Shown here one piece after another: positions 8,156 through 16,470 of a stretch of 64,000 nt of DNA. Each line of letters begins with the position of its first letter. Position 1 is the stretch's first letter. The position numbers were made by a program, and so were the translations under genes. The stretch comes from Pasteurella atlantica. Lineage in GTDB: Bacteria; Pseudomonadota; Gammaproteobacteria; Enterobacterales; Pasteurellaceae. Below the pieces are notes generated by a model. The model saw only the letters and a list, made by a program, of their open reading frames with translations, did not search any database and was not told where the DNA came from. The stretch is from contig NZ_OY856306.1 of NCBI RefSeq assembly GCF_963693435.1, positions 1,054,001 to 1,118,000 of the forward strand, written 5' to 3'.

Positions 8156-9346
8156 TTAATCCCCTAAAATCCCTTTCGCACAGACAAAAGCCGATGACCA
8201 CGCCCATTGAAAATTATAGCCCCCAAGCCAACCTGTGACATCAAGCACTTCGCCGATAAAATAAAGCCCTTTCGTTTGTTTGGTTTCCATTGTTTTTGAA
8301 GAGATAAAATCGGTATCTACGCCCCCTTTGGTGACTTCGGCGGTGCGATAACCTTCCGTTCCATTTGGGACAAATTGCCAATGGTGGATAAATTGCTCTA
8401 AGTGAGTTAATTCGACTTTACTTAAATCGGCAATAATTTTTTCTTTTAATAATTTTTGTTCAAACCATAATTCAACTAATTTTTTAGGAAGATGTCGACA
8501 TAACACGCTTTTTAACTGTAATTTAGGCGAAGATTGACGAAGTTCATTCAAGACGTCAATGATAGACGCTGTCGGTAATAAATCAATTTCAACACTGTCC
8601 CCCAATTCCCAATAATTTGAGATTTGTAGCATTGCAGGACCTGACAATCCACGATGTGTAAAGAGCATTTGATTTGAAAAAGATTGCTCACCACAAGTCA
8701 CGGTGACTGGCAATGCGATCCCCGAAAGAGCAACCAATATTTTATCTTTTTCTTTATAAGTGAAAGGCACAAGGCTTGCTCGTGGTGGCAATACAGGGAT
8801 ATTAAATTGCTCCGCGATTTGATAACCAAAAGGTGTCGACCCAAGGGCTGGCATTGAAAGTCCACCTGTTGCAATCACTACATTTTCTGTTTGATAAGTT
8901 CCACTAGCGGTATGAATATGATAAAAATTTGCAAATTTTTCAATTAATGTTACCGCTTGTCTAAGCTGAATATCCACTTTGCCACTTTTATCGCATTCGG
9001 CTTTCAACATCGCTACGATCTGCTCTGCACCCTCATCACAGAAAAGTTGACCTAACTCTTTTTCGTGATAGGCAATGCCGTAGCTTGCCACCATTGAGAT
9101 AAAATCCCATTGCGTATAGCGAGCAAGGGCTGATTTCACAAAGTGGGGATTTTTGCACAGATAATGGTGCGGTGAAATTTCCATATTGGTAAAATTACAA
9201 TTTCCACCACCAGACATTAAAATTTTGCGACCTAGTTTTTTACCGTTGTCTAGCACAACAACGGATTTGCCACCTTGCCCTAACTGACTTGCACAAAAAA
9301 GCCCTGCTGCACCTGCACCGATAATGACGACATCAACATTTTTCAT
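8156..9346 (-). CDS. yhiN: YhiN/HI0933-type FAD-dependent oxidoreductase
   Basis: About 396 residues. The N-terminal dinucleotide-binding motif VVIIGAGAAGLF starts at residue 7, GRKILMSGGGNCNFTN follows, and the protein ends with a FAD-binding segment GEVLDVTGWLGGYNFQWAWS, all diagnostic of the HI0933/YhiN flavoprotein family. The electron donor and substrate are not established. I use the ATG at 9346; a TTG one codon earlier is better spaced from AGGA and could also serve. The start follows the trmL stop directly, so the two are coupled. Confidence 0.92.
   Translation of the reverse strand: MKNVDVVIIGAGAAGLFCASQLGQGGKSVVVLDNGKKLGRKILMSGGGNCNFTNMEISPHHYLCKNPHFVKSALARYTQWDFISMVASYGIAYHEKELGQLFCDEGAEQIVAMLKAECDKSGKVDIQLRQAVTLIEKFANFYHIHTASGTYQTENVVIATGGLSMPALGSTPFGYQIAEQFNIPVLPPRASLVPFTYKEKDKILVALSGIALPVTVTCGEQSFSNQMLFTHRGLSGPAMLQISNYWELGDSVEIDLLPTASIIDVLNELRQSSPKLQLKSVLCRHLPKKLVELWFEQKLLKEKIIADLSKVELTHLEQFIHHWQFVPNGTEGYRTAEVTKGGVDTDFISSKTMETKQTKGLYFIGEVLDVTGWLGGYNFQWAWSSAFVCAKGILGD
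8922..8961 (-). repeat. Apl-type uptake signal sequence inside yhiN
   Basis: On the minus strand, ACAAGCGGT is followed by an AT-rich tract with AAATTTGCAAATTTTT, a full-length example of the extended uptake signal of the Actinobacillus pleuropneumoniae type. More than fifteen further cores occur in the window (for example near 14640, 26970, 43580, 50788, 52800 and 59632). Confidence 0.8.
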
Positions 9347-9349
9347 CAA

Positions 9350-9829
9350 TTAAATATCCTGTTTTGGAACACAGTTCTGATAGCCAAATTGTCGCCACGC
9401 TTCATAAACCACCACAGCAACAGAATTGGATAAATTCATACTGCGACTGTCTTTACACATCGGAATACGGATTTTTTGGCTCATTGGTAAGCTGTCTAAA
9501 ATTATTTTTGGAATGCCACGACTTTCAGGTCCAAACATCAAAAAATCACCCAATTCATAATTTACTTCGCTATGATTAGGTTCACCTTTGGTGGTTAAAG
9601 CAAATAAACGTTTAGGTTTAGCTCGTGCCATAAAGTCATCAAAGGAAATATATCTTTGAATATCTACAAATTCCCGATAATCCAATCCACTACGGCGTAA
9701 TTTTTTATCATCCCACGTAAAACCAAAGGGTTCGATCATATGTAAACGAAAGCCACAGTTGGCACATAAACGGATAATATTACCACTGTTTTGTGGAATT
9801 TCAGGTTCAAATAAAACGATATCTAACAT
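9350..9829 (-). CDS. trmL: tRNA (cytidine/uridine-2'-O)-methyltransferase TrmL
   Basis: 159 residues, the TrmL size. It 2'-O-methylates the wobble nucleotide 34 of tRNA-Leu isoacceptors. SPOUT-fold motifs are visible: [17 protein letters not shown] at the N-terminus, FGPESRGIP (SAM-binding knot) and [20 protein letters not shown]. Its start overlaps the end of murE by seven bases and its stop abuts yhiN, so it is the fifth gene of an rsmH-ftsL-ftsI-murE-trmL-yhiN run. This is not its usual neighbourhood in Haemophilus. Confidence 0.93.
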   Translation of the reverse strand: MLDIVLFEPEIPQNSGNIIRLCANCGFRLHMIEPFGFTWDDKKLRRSGLDYREFVDIQRYISFDDFMARAKPKRLFALTTKGEPNHSEVNYELGDFLMFGPESRGIPKIILDSLPMSQKIRIPMCKDSRSMNLSNSVAVVVYEAWRQFGYQNCVPKQDI

Positions 9830-11313
9830 AAATTTTTCTTCACTTCTTCTTGATCTGAAAAAGGGTATTTTTTCAAACCAATAATTTGATAATCTTCGTG
9901 TCCTTTACCTGCAATTAGTACGACATCTTTCGGATCAGCTTTTGCTATGGCTTCTTGTATGGCATATTGGCGAATATGTATGATTTTTACTTTTTTTGGC
10001 TTAATAAAGCCTTTTAAAATATCGTTAGTGATAACTTCAGGATCTTCAGTGCGAGGGTTGTCATCGGTCACTATCACCTTATCGGCGTAACGCTCAGCAA
10101 TTTCTGCCATTTGAGGGCGTTTCCCTGTATCACGATCACCGCCACAGCCAAACACACAGCATAAGTCACCTTCACAATGTAAACGAGCAGCTTGCAACGC
10201 CTTTTCAAGGGCATCTGGTGTATGAGCATAATCAACAATGGCGGTTGGATATCCTTCTGTACTAAAAGATTCCATTCGTCCACGAACGCCTGTTAAGAGC
10301 GGTACGATTTTAATTAAATTTTGCAAATTATGTCCTAGCACCAATAAACTTGCTAGTGCGATTAATAAATTACTCACATTAAATGCACCAATTAATTTAC
10401 TGTCAATTTTGCCATTGCCCCAGCTTGAGGAAAATTCAATGCTTGCACCCTGTTGAGTAAAGGTAATATTCGTTGCTTGTAACCATTGTTGTTGAGTTAT
10501 TTTTACTGTTGGATCACAACTAACAGCGATGGCATTGGGTAAATTTTCAAGCCATTTTTTACCTACTTCATCATCAAAATTAATAACTTTATGTTGTGTA
10601 GTTAATTCATTAAATAGACGAAATTTTGCCGCTTTATATTCATCCATTGTGTTGTGATAATCTAAATGATCACGGCTTAAATTGGTAAAAATGGCAACAT
10701 CAAAATCTAGTGCTTCAACTCGGTGTTGAACTAAACCGTGTGAAGAAACTTCCATTGCACAAAAATCTGCTTTTTGTTCCATAAATTGAGATAAGTATTG
10801 CTGAATTTCTACCGCAGAACCTGTGGTATTAATGGCTTCTTGCATATCAGGATACAAACCGTTTCCAATTGTTCCCATTACTGCTGATTTACCCCCTGCT
10901 AAGTTATGCCATTGAGCTAAAATCTGTGCCACAGTTGTTTTGCCATTGGTTCCTGTTATACCCACTAAGGTGAGTTTTTTTGAAGGATGAGCATAAAATT
11001 CGTCTGCAATTTGTGACACTTTTTTTGCCAAATTAGGGATCTCAAGGATAGGGCAAGCGGTAAGATCTTTTTCATTTTTTGCAAATTTTTCAGAAAATGT
11101 CACCGCTTGTTGATCTGCTTCTGCTTCACTTAAAATTAACTTTGCCCCTTGTGATATTGCCACTGGGATAAAATTTCGTCCATCAACTTGATGTCCTTTT
11201 AATGCAATAAACAAGTCGCCTTGTTGAACTTGGCGACTATCTAATCTTATTTGATTTAATGTGATTGGCTCACATTTTTTAAGTTCTGGAATGAGATGAA
11301 TTAATCGTTTCAT
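9823..11313 (-). CDS. murE: UDP-MurNAc-L-Ala-D-Glu:meso-diaminopimelate ligase
   Basis: 496 residues. It adds meso-diaminopimelate to the muropeptide precursor in the cytoplasm. The ATP loop [10 protein letters not shown] is at residues 118-127. SRDHLDYH follows in the central domain, and DNPR at 418-421 is the diaminopimelate-specificity motif. Residues of about 69-87 ([17 protein letters not shown]) are encoded by a convergent pair of uptake signals and seem to be an insert in the N-terminal domain. It sits two bases after ftsI and overlaps trmL; the expected next gene, murF, is absent. Confidence 0.95.
   Translation of the reverse strand: MKRLIHLIPELKKCEPITLNQIRLDSRQVQQGDLFIALKGHQVDGRNFIPVAISQGAKLILSEAEADQQAVTFSEKFAKNEKDLTACPILEIPNLAKKVSQIADEFYAHPSKKLTLVGITGTNGKTTVAQILAQWHNLAGGKSAVMGTIGNGLYPDMQEAINTTGSAVEIQQYLSQFMEQKADFCAMEVSSHGLVQHRVEALDFDVAIFTNLSRDHLDYHNTMDEYKAAKFRLFNELTTQHKVINFDDEVGKKWLENLPNAIAVSCDPTVKITQQQWLQATNITFTQQGASIEFSSSWGNGKIDSKLIGAFNVSNLLIALASLLVLGHNLQNLIKIVPLLTGVRGRMESFSTEGYPTAIVDYAHTPDALEKALQAARLHCEGDLCCVFGCGGDRDTGKRPQMAEIAERYADKVIVTDDNPRTEDPEVITNDILKGFIKPKKVKIIHIRQYAIQEAIAKADPKDVVLIAGKGHEDYQIIGLKKYPFSDQEEVKKNLC
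11054..11109. repeat. Convergent pair of uptake signals inside murE
   Basis: CAAGCGGT (11054-11061) and ACCGCTTG (11102-11109) flank an AT-rich centre with TTTTTTGCAAATTTTT. The 56-bp palindromic unit is in frame in murE. The same convergent arrangement acts elsewhere in the window as an intergenic terminator. Confidence 0.75.
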
Positions 11314-11315
11314 TA

Positions 11316-13289
11316 TTATTTTTCACTTTCTAAATTATCTGGTTTAATATTACGTTCTCTTAATGTGTAGCCCATAATTTTTGAGAATACGGGAGCAGAA
11401 ATTGCTCCGCCATAATATTTTTTACCTCGAGGCTCATTGATTAGTACTACTAAAGCAAAGCGAGGGTCACTTGCAGGAGCAACGCCTGCCGTATAAGCAA
11501 GGTATTTTTTAACGTATTGTTTATTTTCAATTTTTTGAGCAGTTCCTGTTTTTACTGCCACTCGATAGCCATCAACAGCCGCTCGAACACCACCCCCGCC
11601 TTTTTTAGCGACACTTTCCATCATTCTGACCACATCTTTAGTGATTTTTTCAGGAAGAACACGTTCTCCAATAATAGGTGGAGTCACTTTAGTAATAGAG
11701 AGCGGTCGATAAATTCCAAAACTACCTAAAGTGGCATAAGCTCTTGCTAGTTGTAATGGCGTGACTTGTAAGCCATAACCATAAGCAACAGTCGCACGCT
11801 CGATATCTGACCATCTTCTACGCTCACCATTGGTACCTTGTCTTTCACCTAATCCCAATTCAGTATCTTGACCAAAGCCAACTTTGGTATAAGTATTCAT
11901 TAAAGTTGCTGGTGACATTCTTAACGCTAAACGGCTTACTCCGACGTTACTGGATTTTTGTAAAATACCTTCAATTGATAACTGATCCCTTGGTGCAACA
12001 TCGTGAATAGTATGTCCATTTACTTTAAATGGACGAGTATTAATCACCTCGTCTCTATAAGTCACCCCATTTTGTAATGCGGTTAATACCACAAAAGGTT
12101 TTACTGTTGAACCGGGTTCAAAGGTATCGGTAATGGCACGATTTCTCGCTAATTCAGGTTTATATGTTTTACGATTATTTGGATTAAAAGAAGGTGCATT
12201 TGCCATTGCCAATACTTCACCAGTAAGAATATCAACCAACACGGCGGTACCAGATTTTGCATTATTTTCTATTACGGCTGTTTTAATTTCTCGATACACC
12301 ATTGTTTGTAATTCTTCATCAATACTTAATATTACATCTTGAGGATCGTATTGTTTTTCATTATGAATATTTTCAATGACATTACCTCTAAAATCTTTAC
12401 GAATAACTTTTTTACCATTTTTACCAATTAATAGTAGATCAAAACTTCTTTCTAACCCTTCTATTCCGTGTTTGTCATTTATATCAGTAAAGCCCACTAA
12501 TTGAGAAATAGCCTCTGATAGTGGATAAACGCGTAGGTATTCTGTTTTTAAAAATAAGGCGGTAATATTGAGATCTTTTGCGTAGTTACCTATTGCTTCG
12601 GAACGATGACGATCGATATACATAAAACGACGATGCGAATATTTATATATTTTAGTCATTAAATGCCCATAACTTTTGTGGAGGCTTCTTGCTAATGCCC
12701 GCATTTTGATTTTTTCAATCTTTGCGGCTTCTTTATCTAAACGGACAAATTCTGAATTAGGGTTATTATGTACTTTTTGTAATAATAAGTTGTAATCAAG
12801 CCCTGTGACTCTGGCGAGTAATGTCCAATACTTATTATCATTAGGATTTAAAATAGCACGAGGACTGTATTTAGATTTGGTCTGTGGTTTTAAAAAATGA
12901 CTTAAATTAGATTGGATGGCACTTGCTGATCCGCCTACTTCCATTGCGAGAATTTTCCAACGAGTACGATTGCGTTTAATTTGTGTATCAAAATATAATT
13001 TAGGATCAAAAGTGATTGAATAACGAGGATCACTGACAGAAAGTAAACGGTTATTACGATCCAGAATACGTCCTCGTGTAAAACTGAGTTTTTGAGTTCG
13101 AATAGAACGATTATTGGCTTCTTTAATTAATTCTTCTGAATCAAAAATTTGAATATAGGCAACTTTTCCAATTAAAGCACATACCATTAGAAAAAGGGTA
13201 AAATAAACACTATAAAATCGAAAAGGCAAATAGCTCTTTTCTTTTTGTTTATTTTCTGGGTCATTTGATTTTAACTTTACTGATGCCAT
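11316..13289 (-). CDS. ftsI: Penicillin-binding protein 3, septal transpeptidase
   Basis: 657 residues, longer than E. coli FtsI (588) and H. influenzae PBP3 (610 as I recall). It cross-links septal peptidoglycan. A single N-terminal membrane helix spans roughly residues 25-47, followed by the pedestal domain with RGRILDRN. The transpeptidase domain carries SXXK at Ser394 (GSTVKP), SSN near 446 and KTGTA late in the protein. The additional length lies in the non-catalytic region at about residues 120-250. It is preceded by ftsL and followed two bases later by murE. Confidence 0.95.
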   Translation of the reverse strand: MASVKLKSNDPENKQKEKSYLPFRFYSVYFTLFLMVCALIGKVAYIQIFDSEELIKEANNRSIRTQKLSFTRGRILDRNNRLLSVSDPRYSITFDPKLYFDTQIKRNRTRWKILAMEVGGSASAIQSNLSHFLKPQTKSKYSPRAILNPNDNKYWTLLARVTGLDYNLLLQKVHNNPNSEFVRLDKEAAKIEKIKMRALARSLHKSYGHLMTKIYKYSHRRFMYIDRHRSEAIGNYAKDLNITALFLKTEYLRVYPLSEAISQLVGFTDINDKHGIEGLERSFDLLLIGKNGKKVIRKDFRGNVIENIHNEKQYDPQDVILSIDEELQTMVYREIKTAVIENNAKSGTAVLVDILTGEVLAMANAPSFNPNNRKTYKPELARNRAITDTFEPGSTVKPFVVLTALQNGVTYRDEVINTRPFKVNGHTIHDVAPRDQLSIEGILQKSSNVGVSRLALRMSPATLMNTYTKVGFGQDTELGLGERQGTNGERRRWSDIERATVAYGYGLQVTPLQLARAYATLGSFGIYRPLSITKVTPPIIGERVLPEKITKDVVRMMESVAKKGGGGVRAAVDGYRVAVKTGTAQKIENKQYVKKYLAYTAGVAPASDPRFALVVLINEPRGKKYYGGAISAPVFSKIMGYTLRERNIKPDNLESEK

Positions 13290-13308
13290 TATTTATTCAA
13301 CTCTATAT

Positions 13309-13620
13309 TTATTCAATGATGATAATTTCTTGTTCTTTTTGTATTGATTGTAAACCGAATTTTTTTGCTGCAGCCACAACTCGAGGTTTTTGTGTTTTTG
13401 AATTCTCTTCTAATTGTAAATGCAAATATTGGTTATTTAATTGATGTTGCTGTTTAATTAATTTTTCTTTTTCTGTAATCAATAAACGAGTTTGGTGAGT
13501 AATCCAAACGGTAATAACCGCTGTTCCTGTTAATAATAATAAAAGCAAAATTGCCAATTTATTATTATTGACTAAATCATCGAAAATCACCTGTCTTAAT
13601 GGATAATGTTTATTTGTCAT
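13309..13620 (-). CDS. ftsL: Cell division protein FtsL
   Basis: 103 residues with a short cytoplasmic N-terminus, one membrane helix at about residues 22-42 (LAILLLLLLTGTAVITVWI) and a periplasmic coiled coil rich in Leu, Gln and Lys. Its place between rsmH and ftsI is the classical one. It forms the FtsQLB divisome subcomplex with FtsQ and FtsB. Sequence conservation is low in this family, so the assignment rests on topology and position. Confidence 0.9.
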   Translation of the reverse strand: MTNKHYPLRQVIFDDLVNNNKLAILLLLLLTGTAVITVWITHQTRLLITEKEKLIKQQHQLNNQYLHLQLEENSKTQKPRVVAAAKKFGLQSIQKEQEIIIIE

Positions 13621-13629
13621 TTTTATACC

Positions 13630-14571
13630 TTATCGCTTTTCTGCTATTCTCAACACGGCACTACGTGAACGAGGATTGAGATTAATTTCTTGCTGTGAGG
13701 GTTTAATCGCTTTGCCAATCGTTTTTAATGGAATATCTTTATTCAATTCACTTTCTAAAATCGGCAAGCCTTTGGGAATCACTTTTCCTTTACTATTTCT
13801 ACGCATAAATTGTTTCACTATTCGATCTTCTAACGAATGAAAACTAATAATAGAAAGTCGCCCTGCTTGATTAAGTACACTTAACGCTGAATTTAACGCC
13901 TTTTCTAGTTCATCCAATTCACTATTGATATAAATACGAATTGCTTGAAAAGAACGAGTAGCAGGGTGTTTATGCTTATCTTTAAAAGGCACTGCCTCTG
14001 CAATAATTTTAGCTAATTGTAGAGTCCGAGAAATTTTTTCAATATTCGATTTATTATAATTCACAATCGCTGTTGCAATACGCTTTGCAAAACGCTCTTC
14101 ACCAAAGGTTTTTAATACCCAACTTAAATCTTCAATAGACACCTGTGCTAACCATTCCATTGCGGATAACCCTTTTGTGGTATCCATTCGCATATCCAAA
14201 GGACCATCTTTCATAAAACTAAAACCACGTTCAGCCTCATCAAGTTGTGGCGAAGAAACGCCAAGATCGAGTAAGATGCCATCAATTTTGCCCGTTAATT
14301 GTAATTTTTCGCAAATTTCAGGAATAAAAGAAAACGCATTATGTTCAATATGAAAACGAGGATCAGAAATCGTTTGAGCTTCAGCAATCGCACGAGGATC
14401 ACGATCGATACCAATCAAACGCCCTTTTTCGCCTAATTGACTCAAAATTAATCGAGAATGACCACCACGCCCAAACGTACCATCAATATAGATACCATCA
14501 GGCTTAATTGCTAATCCATCTACTGCTTCATTTAATAAAACAGTGATATGTTGAGGGGCATTGCTCGTCAT
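13630..14571 (-). CDS. rsmH: 16S rRNA (cytosine(1402)-N4)-methyltransferase
   Basis: 313 residues from the ATG at 14571, equal to E. coli RsmH; an earlier in-frame TTG four codons upstream seems less likely. Motifs are [13 protein letters not shown] at the start, [10 protein letters not shown] for SAM binding, [25 protein letters not shown] and a final RSRSAVLR. It methylates C1402 in the ribosomal P-site. It is first in the division cluster here; mraZ, which usually precedes it, is replaced by the divergent holC gene. Confidence 0.95.
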   Translation of the reverse strand: MTSNAPQHITVLLNEAVDGLAIKPDGIYIDGTFGRGGHSRLILSQLGEKGRLIGIDRDPRAIAEAQTISDPRFHIEHNAFSFIPEICEKLQLTGKIDGILLDLGVSSPQLDEAERGFSFMKDGPLDMRMDTTKGLSAMEWLAQVSIEDLSWVLKTFGEERFAKRIATAIVNYNKSNIEKISRTLQLAKIIAEAVPFKDKHKHPATRSFQAIRIYINSELDELEKALNSALSVLNQAGRLSIISFHSLEDRIVKQFMRRNSKGKVIPKGLPILESELNKDIPLKTIGKAIKPSQQEINLNPRSRSAVLRIAEKR

Positions 14572-14724
14572 TTTGTGTACCAATTAGTTAAAAGTAAATT
14601 CAGAACTAGAAATTTTAACGTTTTACACTAGATACGACAAGCGGTTTTATCATTATCTGCGTATGTACTTTTTTATTCTATTCCGTTAAAATTACTCTTT
14701 TATTTTAAACGGGTTAAAAAATCT

Positions 14725-15162
14725 GTGAAAAAAGCAACGTTTTACCTACTTCAGCAACAAAAAATAGGCGACTATGATGCAGTTATTTCTGTAGCCTGTG
14801 ATTTAGTCGCAACTGCGTGGCGTTCAGGTAAACGAGTATTAATCAGTTGCGAAACTGAAGAGCAGGCTTTAGATATTGATGAAGTGTTATGGGAAAGAGA
14901 TCCCAACCAGTTTGTGCCACACAATCTATCAGGCGAAAGCACCACTTATGCGACACCTGTTGAAATCAGTTGGAAAGAAAAACGCAATACACAACGCAGA
15001 GATTTATTGATTAACTTACAAAATCAAGTACCTGATTTTATTAGTAGCTTTAACCAAATTATTGACTTTGTCCCTGTTGAAGAAACACAAAAAGAACAAG
15101 CAAGAGAACGCTATAAACAACTTCGCCAAATGGGTTGGCAGTTGGATACAGAAAAAATATAG
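14725..15162 (+). CDS. holC: DNA polymerase III chi subunit
   Basis: 145 residues, the HolC size. The chi subunit links the clamp loader to single-strand binding protein. Family features are ATFYLL at the N-terminus, ACDLVATAWRSGKRVLI, and LWERDPNQFVPHNLSGE. It starts with GTG at 14725 without a strong ribosome site. It is divergent from rsmH and shares a 150-bp spacer with it. Its stop codon TAG lies exactly at the left edge of a GC-rich repeat (TAGCCCCCC), so the repeat may have provided it. valS, the usual neighbour, is displaced by about 1.3 kb. Confidence 0.92.
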   Translation: MKKATFYLLQQQKIGDYDAVISVACDLVATAWRSGKRVLISCETEEQALDIDEVLWERDPNQFVPHNLSGESTTYATPVEISWKEKRNTQRRDLLINLQNQVPDFISSFNQIIDFVPVEETQKEQARERYKQLRQMGWQLDTEKI

Positions 15163-15273
15163 CCCCCCTCCTAGCCTCCCCCCGTAAACGGAGGGAGGAA
15201 TGGTAGTGCCCACAAGTGGAGAGAGAAACGACATATTCCCTCCCCCGCTTGCGGGGGAGGGGTAGGGTGGAGG
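15161..15273. repeat. GC-rich nested inverted repeat, copy C
   Basis: The C-rich left arm (AGCCCCCCTCCTAGCC) starts on the last bases of holC. The central part is diverged (CCGTAAACGG and an extra half unit) and the right arm has CCGCTTGCGG followed by GGGAGGGGTAGGG. It lies directly upstream of the antitoxin remnant. Confidence 0.85.
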
Positions 15274-15281
15274 ATTTACAA

Positions 15282-15341
15282 GAAATTTATAAAACACTAT
15301 CCAAATAAAAAATTGAAGTTGTGGCTTATATAAAATAATTT
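15282..15341 (+). pseudogene. Remnant of a deleted copy of the antitoxin gene
   Basis: About 60 bases match the 3' end of the small antitoxin-like gene at 15590-15650 (shared core AATTGAAGTTGTGGCTTAT), with point changes and a one-base insertion. The following sequence up to the uptake-signal element at 15377 resembles the end of the toxin gene. So this looks like a first copy of the module with its middle deleted. Confidence 0.65.
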
Positions 15342-15376
15342 ATCAGATTGTTCTAAATTAAAAATATAGATTTATA

Positions 15377-15430
15377 AATTAAATAACAAGCGGTTACATT
15401 TTTATAAAAATTTGCAAAATTACTACAAAA
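15377..15430. repeat. Left direct repeat bracketing the toxin/antitoxin module (contains uptake signal)
   Basis: Roughly 50 bases (AATTAAATAACAAGCGGTTA then TTTTTATAAAAATTTGCAAAAT and ACTACAAAA) recur at 16228-16280 with few differences. ACAAGCGGT at 15386-15394 is a standard uptake signal core. A hairpin with arms AGACAGGG/CCCTGTCT follows at about 15439-15458, before the antitoxin start. Confidence 0.7.
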
Positions 15431-15477
15431 TAACGTAGAGACAGGGTATGCCCTGTCTAAAAAAATGAAGAAACAAT

Positions 15478-15648
15478 ATGAAAACACGAGAAGAGTTACT
15501 AGCCAAACAACACCAACTAAACGTACTATTTTCTGCTTTTATTAAAGAAAAGAAAAAACACGAGGTTTTGACTTTTCAACGAGATAATGGCGAAATTATA
15601 AAACATTACCCAAATGGAAAAATTGAAGTTGTGGCTTATGCAAAATAA
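15478..15648 (+). CDS. Small putative antitoxin paired with a zeta-like kinase
   Basis: A 56-codon ORF starting at ATG 15478. It is basic and Lys-rich, with a helical N-terminal half (REELLAKQHQLNVLFSAF) and a C-terminal strand-like part ending HYPNGKIEVVAYAK. It overlaps the downstream kinase-like gene by 11 bases (ATGCAAAATAA), a tight coupling typical of antitoxin-toxin pairs. A decayed duplicate of its 3' end lies about 300 bp upstream, showing it was part of a duplicated unit. I do not recognise its family; the antitoxin role is inferred from size, order and overlap. Confidence 0.6.
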   Translation: MKTREELLAKQHQLNVLFSAFIKEKKKHEVLTFQRDNGEIIKHYPNGKIEVVAYAK

Positions 15649-16234
15649 TATTAGTGCAATTTTCTATTGTGGTACAAACGGTGCTGGAAAATCAACTTTA
15701 CGAGATTTTAATCAAGATCCCGTACAGATTTTAATTGACTCTGATCATATTGCTCAACGTATCAACCCAGATAATCCACGTCTTGCAGATTTGGAAGCAG
15801 GTAGAAAAGCAATACAATTATTTAATTTTGCAATAAAAGAGAAAATTCCATTTTCAATGGAATCTACTCTTTCAGGAAAGTCCATTATTAAGCGAATAGA
15901 AAAAGCAAAAAATGAAGGATTTAATGTTAAATTGAATTATGTAGGTGTAAATAATTATTTCATTAACATTGAACGAGTTAAAGCAAGGGTACAATTAGGT
16001 GGCCATTTTATTGATGAAGAAACAATAAAAAATCGTTATGACATAAGCAATGATAATTTGATAAAGGTTATTTCATTATGTGATGAAATTTTTATTTATG
16101 ATAATTCACAAGAATTACCGAAAGTTATTTTTTATATTTCAGACAATACAATTATTCAGCTATCTGACATTATTCCAACTTGGTGTCAGAATTTACTAAA
16201 AATCCTGTTAGTAAAAGGATTAAATTTAGATTAA
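15638..16234 (+). CDS. Zeta-toxin-like P-loop kinase
   Basis: 198 residues from the ATG at 15638 that overlaps the antitoxin stop; a longer frame from 15614 is possible but would intrude further. The P-loop GTNGAGKST is at residues 12-20, an acidic IDSDHIA at 33-39, and MESTLSGKS at 74-82, the pattern of zeta/PezT-type kinases, which can phosphorylate UDP-N-acetyl sugars. RVQLGGHFI followed by KNRYDIS matches a motif common in small zeta-like ATPases. Activity and target are not shown. The module is bracketed by direct repeats and inserted between holC and valS. Confidence 0.75.
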   Translation: MQNNISAIFYCGTNGAGKSTLRDFNQDPVQILIDSDHIAQRINPDNPRLADLEAGRKAIQLFNFAIKEKIPFSMESTLSGKSIIKRIEKAKNEGFNVKLNYVGVNNYFINIERVKARVQLGGHFIDEETIKNRYDISNDNLIKVISLCDEIFIYDNSQELPKVIFYISDNTIIQLSDIIPTWCQNLLKILLVKGLNLD

Positions 16235-16293
16235 ATAATAAGTGGTTACCTTTTTATAAAAATTTACAAAATATTACAAAAATGTGACCGCTT
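16228..16293. repeat. Right direct repeat with convergent uptake signals
   Basis: Repeats the 15377-15430 element (GATTAAATAATAAGTGGTTA, then TTTTTATAAAAATTTACAAAAT and TTACAAAA). It overlaps the toxin stop codon. AAGTGGT at 16240-16246, a degenerate core, and ACCGCTT at 16287-16293 face each other, so the transcript could form a terminator-like stem after the toxin gene. Confidence 0.65.
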
Positions 16294-16310
16294 AAAAACT
16301 AACACCGTAG

Positions 16311-16406
16311 GGGAGGATTGAATGAGCGTAGCGAATGGAATATCCTCCCGAAAAATGTAGATTAACGAGCGGGAGCATACACGCAAATAAGTTTGCTAAT
16401 GCTCCC
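16311..16406 (+). other. Two consecutive hairpins in the valS leader
   Basis: Arms GGGAGGAT (16311-16318)/ATCCTCCC (16342-16349) and GGGAGCAT (16371-16378)/ATGCTCCC (16399-16406) are perfect eight-base stems. They lie 65 to 160 bases before valS. They could be a structured leader or a separate small repeat family; neither resembles a known riboswitch I can recall. Confidence 0.45.
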
Positions 16407-16470
16407 CTTGTATTATAAAACCATCAAGATTAAACTAATAATTTAAAAAACAGAAAACAGAGAAACCACA

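Noticed and set aside
15016-15297. 93-codon minus-strand frame with PPPYPSPASGGG
   Set aside because: It is made of the GC-rich repeat and antisense holC.
16294-16470. T-box or other tRNA-sensing riboswitch before valS
   Set aside because: T-boxes are not expected in this lineage and the T-box core sequence is absent; only simple hairpins are seen.
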